Shown here piece after piece: positions 49,278 through 57,995 of a stretch of DNA of 64,000 bases (position 1 is its first letter; the number at the start of each line of letters is the position of its first letter). The position numbers and the translations under genes were made by a program. The DNA lies in NCBI GenBank assembly GCA_029817715.1, contig JARUPY010000312.1, positions 62,001 to 126,000 of the forward strand, read 5' to 3'. Under the pieces are notes generated by a model. It had not been told where the DNA came from. It did no database searches and worked only from the letters and a program-made list of their open reading frames with translations. The DNA comes from Melastoma dodecandrum (taxonomy: Eukaryota > Streptophyta > Magnoliopsida > Myrtales > Melastomataceae).

Positions 49278-49725
49278 CGTTCCGCCTGTTATGTTGTGCT
49301 GACCGGTTTGGTTGAGCGATATGCTCAGGATAGGAAAAACACGGGCCGTTGCCAATTATAAGCCGCGTTCAGTCTCCCCGTCATGTGATCGCAGCATCGG
49401 TTTGGTTCGGGTAAGCCCCGATCGCACTGATCTGAGTGTTCGTTTCGGGTTCTAGGGAACTCCGCTAAAATTGAGCCTCTTGAACGAAAAACCCGAAGCG
49501 AGCCGGCCAACAATCTCTTGCAGAGATCCTGCCGAACATTTTTGGCCGGTTCTCTGCGGCTCAGCGCAGACACCAGACAGCTTGCCCGAACCGGTGCGCG
49601 TCGCTCGTGGCATCTCTGGGACCGCATGCCTGCGACGCAATCCACGCGGCCGTGGGCCCCAAAATCCTCGCAGATCTCCAACGGATGGCAGGCGCGGCCC
49701 GACTCCGCGGAGCCCGCCCCGCCCA
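49278..49725. other. Low-GC to high-GC transition, no gene recognised
   Basis: About 450 bases. No frame on either strand resembles a family. It includes the promoter side of the DMT gene and the region after the MBL-fold gene. No transposase fragment or direct repeat is visible to mark an island boundary. Confidence 0.4.
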
Positions 49726-50419
49726 TCAGCGCGACTGTTCGAGAACGAAGACGTGCGGCGCGTCCTCCGGCAGGGTTTCGGGCGAGAGTTCCAGCTCCGG
49801 GCCGCCCACGCGGGTGATGCGCTCGGCCGGCAGGCGGTCGAGGAAGCGCTCCACGGGCTCGATCTTCAGCACGCCGCGCGGGCTGTAATAGTGCATCGGG
49901 AATGACCACGCGGGGGGCGATGGCCGCGATGGCGGCGTCGAGGTCGTCGAGCGCGATCGTGGCATGCTCGCCCGTCAGGGCGAGCAGCACGTCCACCCGG
50001 CCCTTCAGCGCCGCGAGGTGCTCGGGCGCCACCGGGTTGCCGATGTCGCCCATGTGGAGGAAGCGCAAGCCCCCGAAGGTGAAGTGGTAGAGCGCGTTGG
50101 CGTCCGGGTCCCGCCCGAACTCGCCCTGGTAGTCGAAGGTCCTGCTCTCGTAGGCCGGGAAGGCGCGGACCGGGATGCCCTTCACCACCGTGCCCTCGGG
50201 CGGAAGCTCCAGCGTGTTGACCACGACGGGGTCGCCGAGGACGTGCGAGGGGTCGGAGTGGAAATCGTCCGTGGCCGAGCTCATCAGCACGACGTCGGCC
50301 GGCTCGTCGATCCGGTCGAAGCCGCTGTGGCGGGGCCCCGGCGTATAGGGATCGGTGACCAGGGCGAGCCCGTCCGCCTCGAGGCGGAAGCTCGCGTGGG
50401 CGTAGAACTTGATCTTCAC
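49726..50419 (-). pseudogene. MBL-fold metal-dependent hydrolase, one +1 frameshift
   Basis: Starts at a GTG after GGGGAGAG: KIKFYAHASFRLEADGLALV, TDPYTPGPRHSGFDRID and VVLMSSATDDFHSDPSH give an UlaG-like beta-lactamase fold in which the usual HxHxDH is altered (SSATDDFHSD), then FLHMGDIGNPVAPEHLAALK. The frame breaks near 49903 (CCCGATG where CCCATG keeps frame). The continuation reads MHYYSPRGVLKIEPVERFLD. Length is 231 codons plus one base. Function unknown. Same strand as the monooxygenase gene, 17 bases downstream. Confidence 0.8.
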
Positions 50420-50436
50420 CGCGGCTCTCCCCGTAT

Positions 50437-50724
50437 TCAGATCGGTTCGCCGGTGAACAGCTCCCAGCTCTCCGTCACGGCGCCCTGCCGCTCGCCGAAG
50501 GCCGCGAGGTGGGGCGAGGCCATGTGGGCCTCCCACAGGGGCCGGCTCGCCCAGGATTCGGTGAAGACGAAGGTGCCGGGGTCGTCGTGCGAGCGGTGCA
50601 GGTCGTAGGCGAGGCAGCCCTCCTCGGCGCGTGTCGGGGCTACGAGGCCCTTCAGCAGGGACGCGAGCTGCTCCTCGCAGCCGCTCCTGGCCTTCAGCTT
50701 GGCGACGACGGTCAATGCTGCCAT
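50437..50724 (-). CDS. Antibiotic biosynthesis monooxygenase (ABM)-domain protein
   Basis: 95 residues. LTVVAKLKARSGCEEQLASL, EEGCLAYDLHRSHDDPGTFV and ESWASRPLWEAHMASPHLAA follow the ABM/YgiN pattern of a dimeric ferredoxin-like fold. Members act on quinones or other small molecules, or have lost activity. Probably cotranscribed with the MBL-fold gene. Confidence 0.87.
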   Translation of the reverse strand: MAALTVVAKLKARSGCEEQLASLLKGLVAPTRAEEGCLAYDLHRSHDDPGTFVFTESWASRPLWEAHMASPHLAAFGERQGAVTESWELFTGEPI

Positions 50725-50827
50725 GCGGTCCTCCCCCCGGGCCGATCCGCCGCGTCACGCGCCCCGGGATCCGCCACGATGCCGGTCAGGCTATCCCGGG
50801 GCTCGCGGCGCGTCCATCCCGGGCACA

Positions 50828-51628
50828 TCAGGCCTCCTCGGTTTCGCCCGGGCCGCCCGCCTCGACCACCTGTACGCCGTGCTGCCGGCACAGGTCGGCG
50901 GCGGCGGCCGGCAGGCGGTCGGTGACCAGCATGTCGACGTCGTCGAGATGGGCGACCCGCACCGGGGCGGAGCGGGCGAACTTGCTCGAATCCGCCACCA
51001 GCACCACCCGCCGCGCGTGCTCGATGATGGCGCGCGCCGCCTGCACCTCGCGGATGTCGAAATCCAGCAGCGTGCCGTCGGCGTCGATCGCCGAGGTGCC
51101 GATGACGGCGAGGTCGACGCGGAACTGGGCGATCACGGCTTCCGACTGCGTGCCCACGATGCCGCCGTCGCTGCGGCGCACGCTGCCGCCCGTCACGATC
51201 ACCTCGGTGCCGGGGCTGCGGTAGAGCTCCGCCGCCACCTGCAGGTTGTTGGTGATGACGAGCAGGCCCACATGGGCGCCGAGCGCGCGCGCCACCTCCT
51301 CGGTGGTGGTGCCGATGGTGAGGAAGACGGAGGAATGGTCGGGCACGAGGCGGGCCGCCGCCTCGCCGATGAGCTTCTTGTGCGGCCCCGCGATGAGCTT
51401 GCGCGCCTCGTAGGCGAGGTTGACGACGCCCGAGGCCACCATGGCGCCCCCGTGGACCCGCACCACCATGTGGGCGTCGCTGAGGTCGTTGAGGTCGCGG
51501 CGGATGGTCTGCGGCGTGACCGAGAAATGGCTCGCCAGGTCCTCGACCGTGACGCGGCCCTTCTCGCGCAGCCATCCCACGATCTCGATCTGGCGGCGGG
51601 TCGGCGCCTTGGCGTTCGGGAGGCTCAC
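50828..51628 (-). CDS. glpR: DeoR-family regulator, probable glycerol repressor
   Basis: 266 residues. The DeoR HTH reads TRRQIEIVGWLREKGRVTVE-DLASHFSVTPQTIRRDLNDL, then the effector domain with LTIGTTTEEVARALG and IAQFRVDLAVIGTSAID, and the C-terminal ADSSKFARSA motif. GlpR is released from DNA by glycerol 3-phosphate. The GTG start overlaps the 2OG-oxygenase stop codon (GTGA). Divergent glpD lies just beyond that gene, supporting the assignment. Confidence 0.88.
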   Translation of the reverse strand: MSLPNAKAPTRRQIEIVGWLREKGRVTVEDLASHFSVTPQTIRRDLNDLSDAHMVVRVHGGAMVASGVVNLAYEARKLIAGPHKKLIGEAAARLVPDHSSVFLTIGTTTEEVARALGAHVGLLVITNNLQVAAELYRSPGTEVIVTGGSVRRSDGGIVGTQSEAVIAQFRVDLAVIGTSAIDADGTLLDFDIREVQAARAIIEHARRVVLVADSSKFARSAPVRVAHLDDVDMLVTDRLPAAAADLCRQHGVQVVEAGGPGETEEA

Positions 51629-52260
51629 GCCGGCAGACTGAAGTTGAAGGCGAGCGAGATGCGGGTGCCGGTGCCGCGGTAGGGGCGCACCTGGTGCATC
51701 AGCCAGGAGGGGAACAGGATCAGCAGCCCCGGCTTGGGCCGGATCGTCTCGGCGCCCCCCACCGAGCCGCCGTCGCCCGCGAATTTCAACGCGGGCGCGT
51801 ACATGCCGGGGCCGGGCCCCCGCGGGTCCAGCATCTCGAACTCGCCCCCGAGCGAGGGGTCGGCGGCGCAGCCGCCGTCCTCGACGTAGTAGGTGCCGGA
51901 CCAGAAGGCCCCGGCATGGTAATGGGCCACGTTGGCGTGGCCGGCCGTGTTGACGTTGGCCCAGGCCGTCACCGTCCAGGCCGGCCGGATGGGCTTGCCG
52001 GACCGGTCGGCCGTGAGCTGCGCCGCCACGCCCCTGGCGAGTTCGATGACCTGCGCGGCCGCGGGCCCGCCCCACTCCAGGATGTCGCGGTCCGAATGCC
52101 AGCCGCCGGCGTTCGAGGCCTGCACGGACGGATGATGCGCCCGGCGCTCCAGGATGGCGGAGGAGAGGGCCGCGTTCAGGCGCTCGGCCTCCGGCACCTC
52201 CAGCGCGGCGACCGGCGTGGCGAAGAGCCCCCGCACCGCCAGGTTCAGCCGCACCGTCAT
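51625..52260 (-). CDS. Putative 2OG-Fe(II) oxygenase
   Basis: 211 residues. Matches the rhizobial 2OG-Fe(II) oxygenase family (TIGR02466-like): metal ligands H113/H115 in NVAHYHAGAFWSGTYYVEDG, and H189 with 2OG-binding R200 in SWLMHQVRPYRGTGTRISLA. Hydroxylates an unknown substrate using Fe(II), O2 and 2-oxoglutarate. Translationally coupled to glpR downstream and divergent from glpD, which raises the question of a link to glycerol metabolism or its regulation. Confidence 0.82.
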   Translation of the reverse strand: MTVRLNLAVRGLFATPVAALEVPEAERLNAALSSAILERRAHHPSVQASNAGGWHSDRDILEWGGPAAAQVIELARGVAAQLTADRSGKPIRPAWTVTAWANVNTAGHANVAHYHAGAFWSGTYYVEDGGCAADPSLGGEFEMLDPRGPGPGMYAPALKFAGDGGSVGGAETIRPKPGLLILFPSWLMHQVRPYRGTGTRISLAFNFSLPA

Positions 52261-52371
52261 CCCGTCCTCCCGGCCGCGTCGGATCGCCGCCCCGTCGTTC
52301 CGGCAGACTAGAGCCTGTCGGGGCGTTGTTGAAGCGCAGCTTCGGCGATCCTGCGCCCGGATCCGTGCGGA

Positions 52372-52431
52372 TATTCGCTTTCCTGTTCGTTATGATCCTT
52401 TGATGGCGCGATGTTTTCGTTTATGGTTCGG
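52372..52431. promoter_or_regulatory. Candidate GlpR operator cluster upstream of glpD
   Basis: ATTCGCTTTCCTGTTCGTTA (from 52372) and TGTTTTCGTTTATGGTTCGG (52412-52431) carry four TTCG cores. The second shares GTTTTCGTT...TTCG with the glpS upstream region (45693-45721). It lies 38-97 bases before the TTG start of glpD, where a repressor site is expected, and supports that start over the ATG at 52403, which would put the sites inside the gene. Confidence 0.6.
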
Positions 52432-52468
52432 CCCGGAGGCGGACGAGCCCGCCCCGGGGAGGACAGCC

Positions 52469-54010
52469 TTGGACACCACCTATGATCTCGCCGTCATCGG
52501 CGGGGGCGTGAACGGTTGCGGCATCGCGCGGGATGCCGCCGGGCGGGGCTTCAAGGTCCTGCTCTGCGAGCAGGACGACCTCGCGAGCGGCACGTCGTCG
52601 GCCGCCACCAAGCTGATCCACGGGGGCCTGCGCTACCTCGAACACCGGGAGTTCCGCCTGGTGCGGGAGGCCCTGATGGAGCGCGAGGTGCTGTGGGGCA
52701 TCGCGCCCCACATCATTTGGCCGCTGCGCTTCGTCCTGCCCTACCAGAAGGGCCTGCGGCCCGCCTGGATGCTGCGCCTCGGCCTCGTGCTCTACGACCA
52801 CCTCGGGGGTCGCAAACGGCTGCCCGCCACCCGCACGCTCGACCTGCGCAAAGATCCGGCCGGCGCGCCGCTGCGGCGGGGCGCCTTCCGCAGGGGTTTC
52901 GAATATTCCGACTGCTGGGTGGAGGATTCGCGCCTCGTGGCGCTGAACGCGCGCGACGCCGCCGACCGGGGCGCCACCGTGCTGACCCGCACCAAGGCGG
53001 TGAGCGCCGAGCGCGGCGCGCAGGGCTGGAGCCTGACGCTGCAGGACCGCGACACGCGCGCCACGCGCAGCGTGAGGGCCCGCGCCGTCGTCAACGCGGC
53101 CGGCCCCTGGGTCGGGCAGGTCCTCAACGGCACGCTCGGGCAGAACACGGCCGCCAAGGTCCGGCTGGTCCAGGGCTCCCACATCGTGGTGCGCAAGCTC
53201 TACGACCACGACCGCTGCTACATCTTCCAGAACCCGGACGGCCGCATCTTCTTCGCCATCCCCTACGAGAACGACTTCACCCTCATCGGCACGACAGACC
53301 GGGACTACGAGGGCGACCCCGCCGACGTCCGCGCCACGCCCGAGGAGGTCGGCTACATCTGCCGCTCGGCGAGCGAGTATTTCGACAAGGCCGTCACGAC
53401 CGACGACGTGGTGTGGAGTTACTCGGGGGTGCGGCCGCTCTACGACAAGGGGGACGGCGCCGCGCAGGCCGCGACGCGCGACTACGTGCTCGACCTCGAC
53501 GCCGGCGGGGACCGGGGCCCGCTGCTCAGCGTCTTCGGCGGCAAGCTGACCACCTATCGCAAGCTGGCCGAACACGCGATGCAGCTCCTGGTGCCGCACC
53601 TCCCCGCCACGGCCCGCGGCTTCGGTCCCGGCTGGACGGGGCGCGAGCCGCTGCCGGGCGGCGACTTCCCGGTCGACGGGTTCGACGCGCTGGTGGCCGA
53701 GATCCGCGCGCGCTGGTCCTTCCTGGAGACGCCCCACGCCCGCCGCCTCGCCCGCCACTACGGCACGCGGGCGCGCGATATCCTGGCCGACGCCGCCTCC
53801 TACGCCGACCTCGGCCGCGATTTCGGCGCCACGCTCACGGAAGCCGAGCTCGACCATCTCATGACGCGCGAATGGGCCCGCACGGCGGCCGACGTCGCCT
53901 GGCGCCGCACCAAGCTCGGGCTCCGCCTGACGCCGGGGGAGATCGCGGCCCTCGACCGGGCCATGGCGGACAAGGACGCGGCGCCCCTGTCGCGGGCGAG
54001 CGCCGGCTGA
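52469..54010 (+). CDS. glpD: Glycerol-3-phosphate dehydrogenase, aerobic FAD type
   Basis: 513 residues from a TTG with GGGGAGGA 5 bases upstream. N-terminal FAD site YDLAVIGGGVNGCGIARDAA, then SGTSSAATKLIHGGLRYLEH, and C-terminal GGKLTTYRKLAEHAM and a DAO_C domain. Oxidises glycerol 3-phosphate to dihydroxyacetone phosphate, passing electrons to quinone at the inner-membrane face. An in-frame ATG at 52403 would add 22 unlike residues. Its stop codon begins a double-hairpin repeat. Confidence 0.95.
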   Translation: MDTTYDLAVIGGGVNGCGIARDAAGRGFKVLLCEQDDLASGTSSAATKLIHGGLRYLEHREFRLVREALMEREVLWGIAPHIIWPLRFVLPYQKGLRPAWMLRLGLVLYDHLGGRKRLPATRTLDLRKDPAGAPLRRGAFRRGFEYSDCWVEDSRLVALNARDAADRGATVLTRTKAVSAERGAQGWSLTLQDRDTRATRSVRARAVVNAAGPWVGQVLNGTLGQNTAAKVRLVQGSHIVVRKLYDHDRCYIFQNPDGRIFFAIPYENDFTLIGTTDRDYEGDPADVRATPEEVGYICRSASEYFDKAVTTDDVVWSYSGVRPLYDKGDGAAQAATRDYVLDLDAGGDRGPLLSVFGGKLTTYRKLAEHAMQLLVPHLPATARGFGPGWTGREPLPGGDFPVDGFDALVAEIRARWSFLETPHARRLARHYGTRARDILADAASYADLGRDFGATLTEAELDHLMTREWARTAADVAWRRTKLGLRLTPGEIAALDRAMADKDAAPLSRASAG

Positions 54011-54104
54011 GCAGGATCGCGAGGGTCGTCCCACGCGATCCTGCTTCGTGTCCTCGTCGGACTGAGCAGGGTGTCGTGTGTCAACAGATGAAACCCTGCT
54101 GAGC
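54008..54104 (+). repeat. Stop-anchored double-hairpin repeat, copy after glpD
   Basis: Hairpin 2-type: AGCAGGATCGCG pairs with CGCGATCCTGCT. Hairpin 1-type: GAGCAGGGT pairs with ACCCTGCT. The order is the reverse of the copy after alaS: the reverse complement of this element aligns with 29774-29870. It starts with the glpD TGA and ends 20 bases before the convergent LacI-type gene stop, so it could serve as a bidirectional terminator. Confidence 0.8.
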
Positions 54105-54124
54105 GGAAGGCGCGGGACGGCCCC

Positions 54125-55162
54125 TCAGGTGCTGGCGCGCGCCAGGAGGGTGAAGCCCAGGTCGATGCTGCGGGGACCATCGGTGCCGCCGCCGACCGCG
54201 CCGAGCAGCGTCTCGGCGCCGATCCGTCCGATCTCGCGGCGCGGCGACGCGATGGTGGTCAGCGCCGGCGTCACCAGGGCCGAGATGTCGAGCCCGTTGA
54301 ACCCCGCGATGGCGACGCGGCCCGGCACCGCGATCCCCTCGCGCTGCGCCCGCAGCACGGCGCCGACCGCGAGGTCGTCGTTGGCGTAGAACACGGCGTC
54401 GAGCCCCGGATGGGCCGCGAGGAGCGCCATCAGCATGTCGCCGCCGAGCGCCGCGCTCGAGGGGGCCGCGCGCACCAGCGGCGGGCGCCGCCGCGCGTCG
54501 GCCGCCGCGAGGGCGCCGTCGAAACCCGCGAACCGCTGGGCCGCCCGGTAATCCTCGGCGAGACGGCAGCCCGCGAAGACCACCTCGCGATAGCCGCGCG
54601 ACAGCAGGTGATGCGCCATCGCGGCCCCGGCGGCCTCGTGCGACAGGCCGACGTTGAGGCCGACCGGCCGCTCGCCGATCTCCATGATCTCCACCACGGG
54701 CCGGCCCCAGCGTTCGAGCAGCGCCCGCGTGCGCGGCTCGTGGCGCGTGCCCGCCACGATCAGGCCGGGCGGCGACCAGCCCAGGAAGGTCGAGATCCAG
54801 CGGTATTCGCGGTCGAGGTCGTAATCGGTCGTGCCGAGCAGCAGCTGGTAGCCGGCGCGCTGCACCACCTCCTGGATGCCCTCGATGGTCTCGACGAAGA
54901 CGGCGTTCGACAGCGAGGGGACCACGACCGGGACGACGGGGGAGTTCGCCGACGCGAGGGCGCCGGCCACCCGGTTCTGCACGTAGCCGAGCTCGTCGAC
55001 GGCGAGCCGGATCCGGTCGCGAAGGTCGGGCGAGACCATGTCGGGCTTGTTGAGCGCCCGCGCCACCGTGATGGGCGAGACGCCCGCCCGCTCGGCGACG
55101 TGCCTCAACGTCACGGCCCCGGGGGCCTCGCGCCTGTCGGTGGTCCGGAACCTCGTCGCCAT
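54125..55162 (-). CDS. LacI-family transcriptional regulator (GntR/gluconate type)
   Basis: 345 residues. LacI HTH and hinge: VTLRHVAERAGVSPITVARA-LNKPDMVSPDL, then the periplasmic-binding-like effector domain (VVPVVVPSLSNAVFVETIEG, AVFYANDDLAVGAVLRAQRE, RVAIAGFNGLDISALVTPAL). The last line is typical of GntR-type LacI proteins that sense gluconate or related sugar acids. The target is unknown; the divergent NAD-dependent dehydrogenase at 55445 is the obvious candidate. ATG start has no clear ribosome-binding site, so a later start is possible. Confidence 0.87.
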   Translation of the reverse strand: MATRFRTTDRREAPGAVTLRHVAERAGVSPITVARALNKPDMVSPDLRDRIRLAVDELGYVQNRVAGALASANSPVVPVVVPSLSNAVFVETIEGIQEVVQRAGYQLLLGTTDYDLDREYRWISTFLGWSPPGLIVAGTRHEPRTRALLERWGRPVVEIMEIGERPVGLNVGLSHEAAGAAMAHHLLSRGYREVVFAGCRLAEDYRAAQRFAGFDGALAAADARRRPPLVRAAPSSAALGGDMLMALLAAHPGLDAVFYANDDLAVGAVLRAQREGIAVPGRVAIAGFNGLDISALVTPALTTIASPRREIGRIGAETLLGAVGGGTDGPRSIDLGFTLLARAST

Positions 55163-55444
55163 CGGGGGATGAAAGCACGGTTCCCGGCCCGGGGCGAGGC
55201 GTAAAGCCAGGCGCCTCGCCCGGGGGAAACGCCGTTGACAGGGCCGGAGCCTCCGGCCGATGGTGGATGATAGCGCAATCAAGCCGCCGCGGACGGCCGG
55301 CGCGAGACCGGCCCGCCCGCGCCCGAGCGGATCCCCGCGATGCCGGGAGCCTCGCGCCGCGATCGGGCGGATGGGCACGGCCGCGGCGGGTGCCGCGGGG
55401 GACTCGGGGGCCGGGTGGCGCCCGCGCGACAAAGGGAGGGACGC

Positions 55445-56348
55445 ATGGACAAGGAACGGGTCGGCTTCGCGGGGCTGGGCCTGATGGGCCACGGCATGGC
55501 GCATAACAGCCTGGGCAAGGGCTGGCCGCTCGCCGTCCTGGCGCATCGCAAGCGCGAAGCCGCCGAGGATCTCGTCGCGCGCGGCGCCCGCGAGGTGCGC
55601 ACCGCGCGCGAACTCGCCGAGGCCAGCGACGTCGTCGTGCTCTGCGTGACGGGGTCGCGCCAGGTCGAGGCCCTGGTCGAAGGGCCGGACGGCCTCGCCT
55701 CGGCCGGCGTGCCGCTCGTCGTGGTCGATTGCTCGACCTCCGAGCCCGCCTCGACGACGCGCCTTGCCGCCGCGCTCCAGCCGCACGGCATCGCGCTGGT
55801 CGACGCGCCGCTGAGCCGCACGCCCAAGGACGCCTGGGCGGGCACGCTCGATGTGATGGTGGGCGGCGCCGAAGCGGCGGGCGCGCGTGCGCCCCATCCT
55901 CGACGCCTTCGCGGGGCGCGTCGTCCAGACCGGGCCCGTCGGCACCGGCCACACGATGAAGCTGCTCAACAACTTCGTCTCGCTCGGCTACGCGGCGCTC
56001 TATTCCGAGGCCCTGATGCTCGGCGGCAAGGCGGGGCTGACGCCGCAGGTCTTCGACAGCGTGATCCGCGGCGGGCGGATGCACTGCCCGTTCTACGACA
56101 CGTTCTTCACCTACGTGCTCGAGCGCGACCGCGACGCCCACCGGTTCACGCTCTCCAACGCCCTCAAGGACCTGACCTATCTGGCGGGCTTCGCCCAGGC
56201 CGCCGAGGTCGCCAATCCGGTCGGTGCGGCCGTGCGCAACAGTTTCGCCCAGGCGGTGGCGGGCGGCCGGGGCGCCGACTACGTGCCCATGCTGTCCGAC
56301 ATCGTCGCCGAGCTGAACGGCCTGCCGGCCGCGACCGGAGCCTCGTAG
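55445..56348 (+). pseudogene. 3-hydroxyisobutyrate-dehydrogenase-family NAD(P) oxidoreductase, one +1 frameshift
   Basis: Rossmann opening RVGFAGLGLMGHGMAHNSLG, then VVVDCSTSEPASTTRLA and LVDAPLSRTPKDAWAGTLDV. The frame slips near 55885 and continues VRPILDAFAGRVVQTGPVGT-GHTMKLLNN, with catalytic Lys in GHTMKLLNN. Length is 301 codons plus one base. The family reduces or oxidises beta-hydroxy acids. Divergent LacI regulator suggests a sugar-acid pathway. Single insertion in a GC-rich stretch. Confidence 0.85.
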
Positions 56349-56433
56349 GGGGCGAGCCCCGGAGGGCGAGCGCGCCATTGCTTTCGCTGCGCCGTTGCGC
56401 TGTCATGTCACCGTCCGCGGGGCGGGGGACGGC

Positions 56434-57082
56434 ATGACGCTGCTGGCAGTTCTGGAGGGGAGCGCGTTCGGCGCCGGCATGGCGATGGGGATGGCGTCGA
56501 TCCTGTCGGTCGGGCCCAACAACGTCACATTGATGAGGGAGGGCATCGCCGGCGGCCGCGTCGGCCTCGTGGCCACGACGGTCTGGACGAGCCGGCTCAT
56601 CCTCCTCGTCACGGCCCTGCTGCTGACACAGACGATCGCGGTCCGGGGGATGGTCCTGCGGCCGGCCCTGTCCTGGCTGGGTCTCGTCGCGCTGTGCTGG
56701 TTCGCCTTTTCGTCGCTGCGGGCCTATGCCCGGGCCGACAAGACGCTCAGGCTCTCCGCTTCAGCGGCGCGAGGACACGGCGGACTGCCTCCGCCGCGTG
56801 CTGACCATCTTCTGGCTCAATCCGCTCACCTACATCGAGCTGTTGTTCATCCCCGCCACCGTGGGCGGCAGTTTCGTCCTCCCGATCTGCCGTGCCCTGT
56901 TCATCGGCGGCCTGATCGTCATGGCGACCGCCTCCTGCTACGGCTACGCCTTCGGCGGCCGTCTCGTCGAGCCGCTGTTCAGGCGGCGGGACATGCTGCG
57001 GATGTTCGATCTCGTCTCCGGCCTCCTGCTGTCCGGCACGGCCGTGCTCATGGCGGTGGCGCTGGTCCTCCGCCCGGGTTGA
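56434..57082 (+). pseudogene. LysE/RhtB-family exporter, one +1 frameshift
   Basis: Starts after GGGGGAC. SILSVGPNNVTLMREGIAGG is the LysE signature region in the first helices, followed by GLVATTVWTSRLILLVTALL. The frame slips near 56758 (one extra T) and continues PLQRREDTADCLRRVLTIFW-LNPLTYIELL, where LNPLTYIELL is the second family motif. Length is 216 codons plus one base. Exports basic or other amino acids across the inner membrane. Confidence 0.85.
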
Positions 57083-57173
57083 AGACGCCGCCGCGTCGCG
57101 CCATGGAACTCCGCCATCCCGCGCCCCGTTCGTGCCCTGTCGGGCAGGGGCCCGTCTCCGGGGAGCGAACGCC

Positions 57174-57935
57174 ATGGCCTACGAGGACCTTTCCGTCACA
57201 CCGCCGGCCGATCGGGGACTGGACGCGTCGCCCCGCTCGGTGACGGCCTTCTTCGACACGCGCGAGGCCGCCGACGTGGCGCGCCGCGACCTCATCCGCG
57301 CCGGCGTGCCGGAGGCCGACGTCGACGTCGCGGGCGGCGAGGCCACGGCGCCGGAGCCCGCCCACCCGCACGGCTTCTGGGAGGCGCTGAAGGATTTCTT
57401 CATCCCGGACGAGGACCGGCACATCTACGCCGAGGGGCTGCGGCGCGGCGGCTACGCGCTGTCGGTGCGGACCGACAGCGCCGCCTACAACCGGGTGATC
57501 GAGATCCTGGACCGGGACGGCGCCGTCGACATGGAGGAACGCGCGGCCGGCTGGCGCGACGAGGGCTGGAGCGGCTTCGAGGGGGCCGGCATCCTGGGCG
57601 AACGCGAGATGGCCTATGCGCCGGCCGGGAGCGGGACCGGCGGCTTCGCCGCCAGCCGCGCCGACCAGCCGCTCTTCGACGGTCCCATGGACACGGCCGC
57701 CATCGAGCCGGGATCCGCGGTGCCCGCCGACAGGCTCGGCGCCGGTGCGCCCGACACCGCCTATGCGGCGGCGGCACCCGGCCTCGCCTCGTCGGCCGGC
57801 ACGGCCACCGCACGGCCCGGCGAGACCCAGGACGCGCCGAGCCTCGCCAACCCCGTGCGCGACCTGAGCCACGGCCGCACCCGCGTGCGCTCCTATCTCG
57901 GCGGCCTCAGCGGCGACGGCCTGCCGCGCGAGTGA
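57174..57935 (+). CDS. General-stress-protein-17M-like protein
   Basis: 253 residues from an ATG after GGGGAG. The N-terminal ~120 residues show a tandem ferredoxin-like pattern: SVTAFFDTREAADVARRDLI-RAGVPEADVDV, then GGYALSVRTDSAAYNRVIEI-LDRDGAVDME. This resembles the domain found in YsnF/GSP17M stress proteins. The C-terminal half is low-complexity, Ala/Pro-rich and probably disordered, ending RVRSYLGGLSGDGLPRE. No membrane span. Function unknown. Confidence 0.65.
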   Translation: MAYEDLSVTPPADRGLDASPRSVTAFFDTREAADVARRDLIRAGVPEADVDVAGGEATAPEPAHPHGFWEALKDFFIPDEDRHIYAEGLRRGGYALSVRTDSAAYNRVIEILDRDGAVDMEERAAGWRDEGWSGFEGAGILGEREMAYAPAGSGTGGFAASRADQPLFDGPMDTAAIEPGSAVPADRLGAGAPDTAYAAAAPGLASSAGTATARPGETQDAPSLANPVRDLSHGRTRVRSYLGGLSGDGLPRE

Positions 57936-57995
57936 TCCGCGGTCCGGCGGACGGGGCCGGGATCTCGCGACGGGACCGTCCGGGCGGAGGCGGTC

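Noticed and set aside
49452..49640. Short reverse frame in the spacer after the DMT gene
   Set aside because: Low-complexity, no start signal, no similarity; composition is mixed from the low-GC/high-GC junction.
52403..52468. Upstream ATG as the glpD start
   Set aside because: Adds 22 residues unlike GlpD, lacks a ribosome-binding site and would place the putative GlpR sites inside the gene; TTG at 52469 has a strong one.
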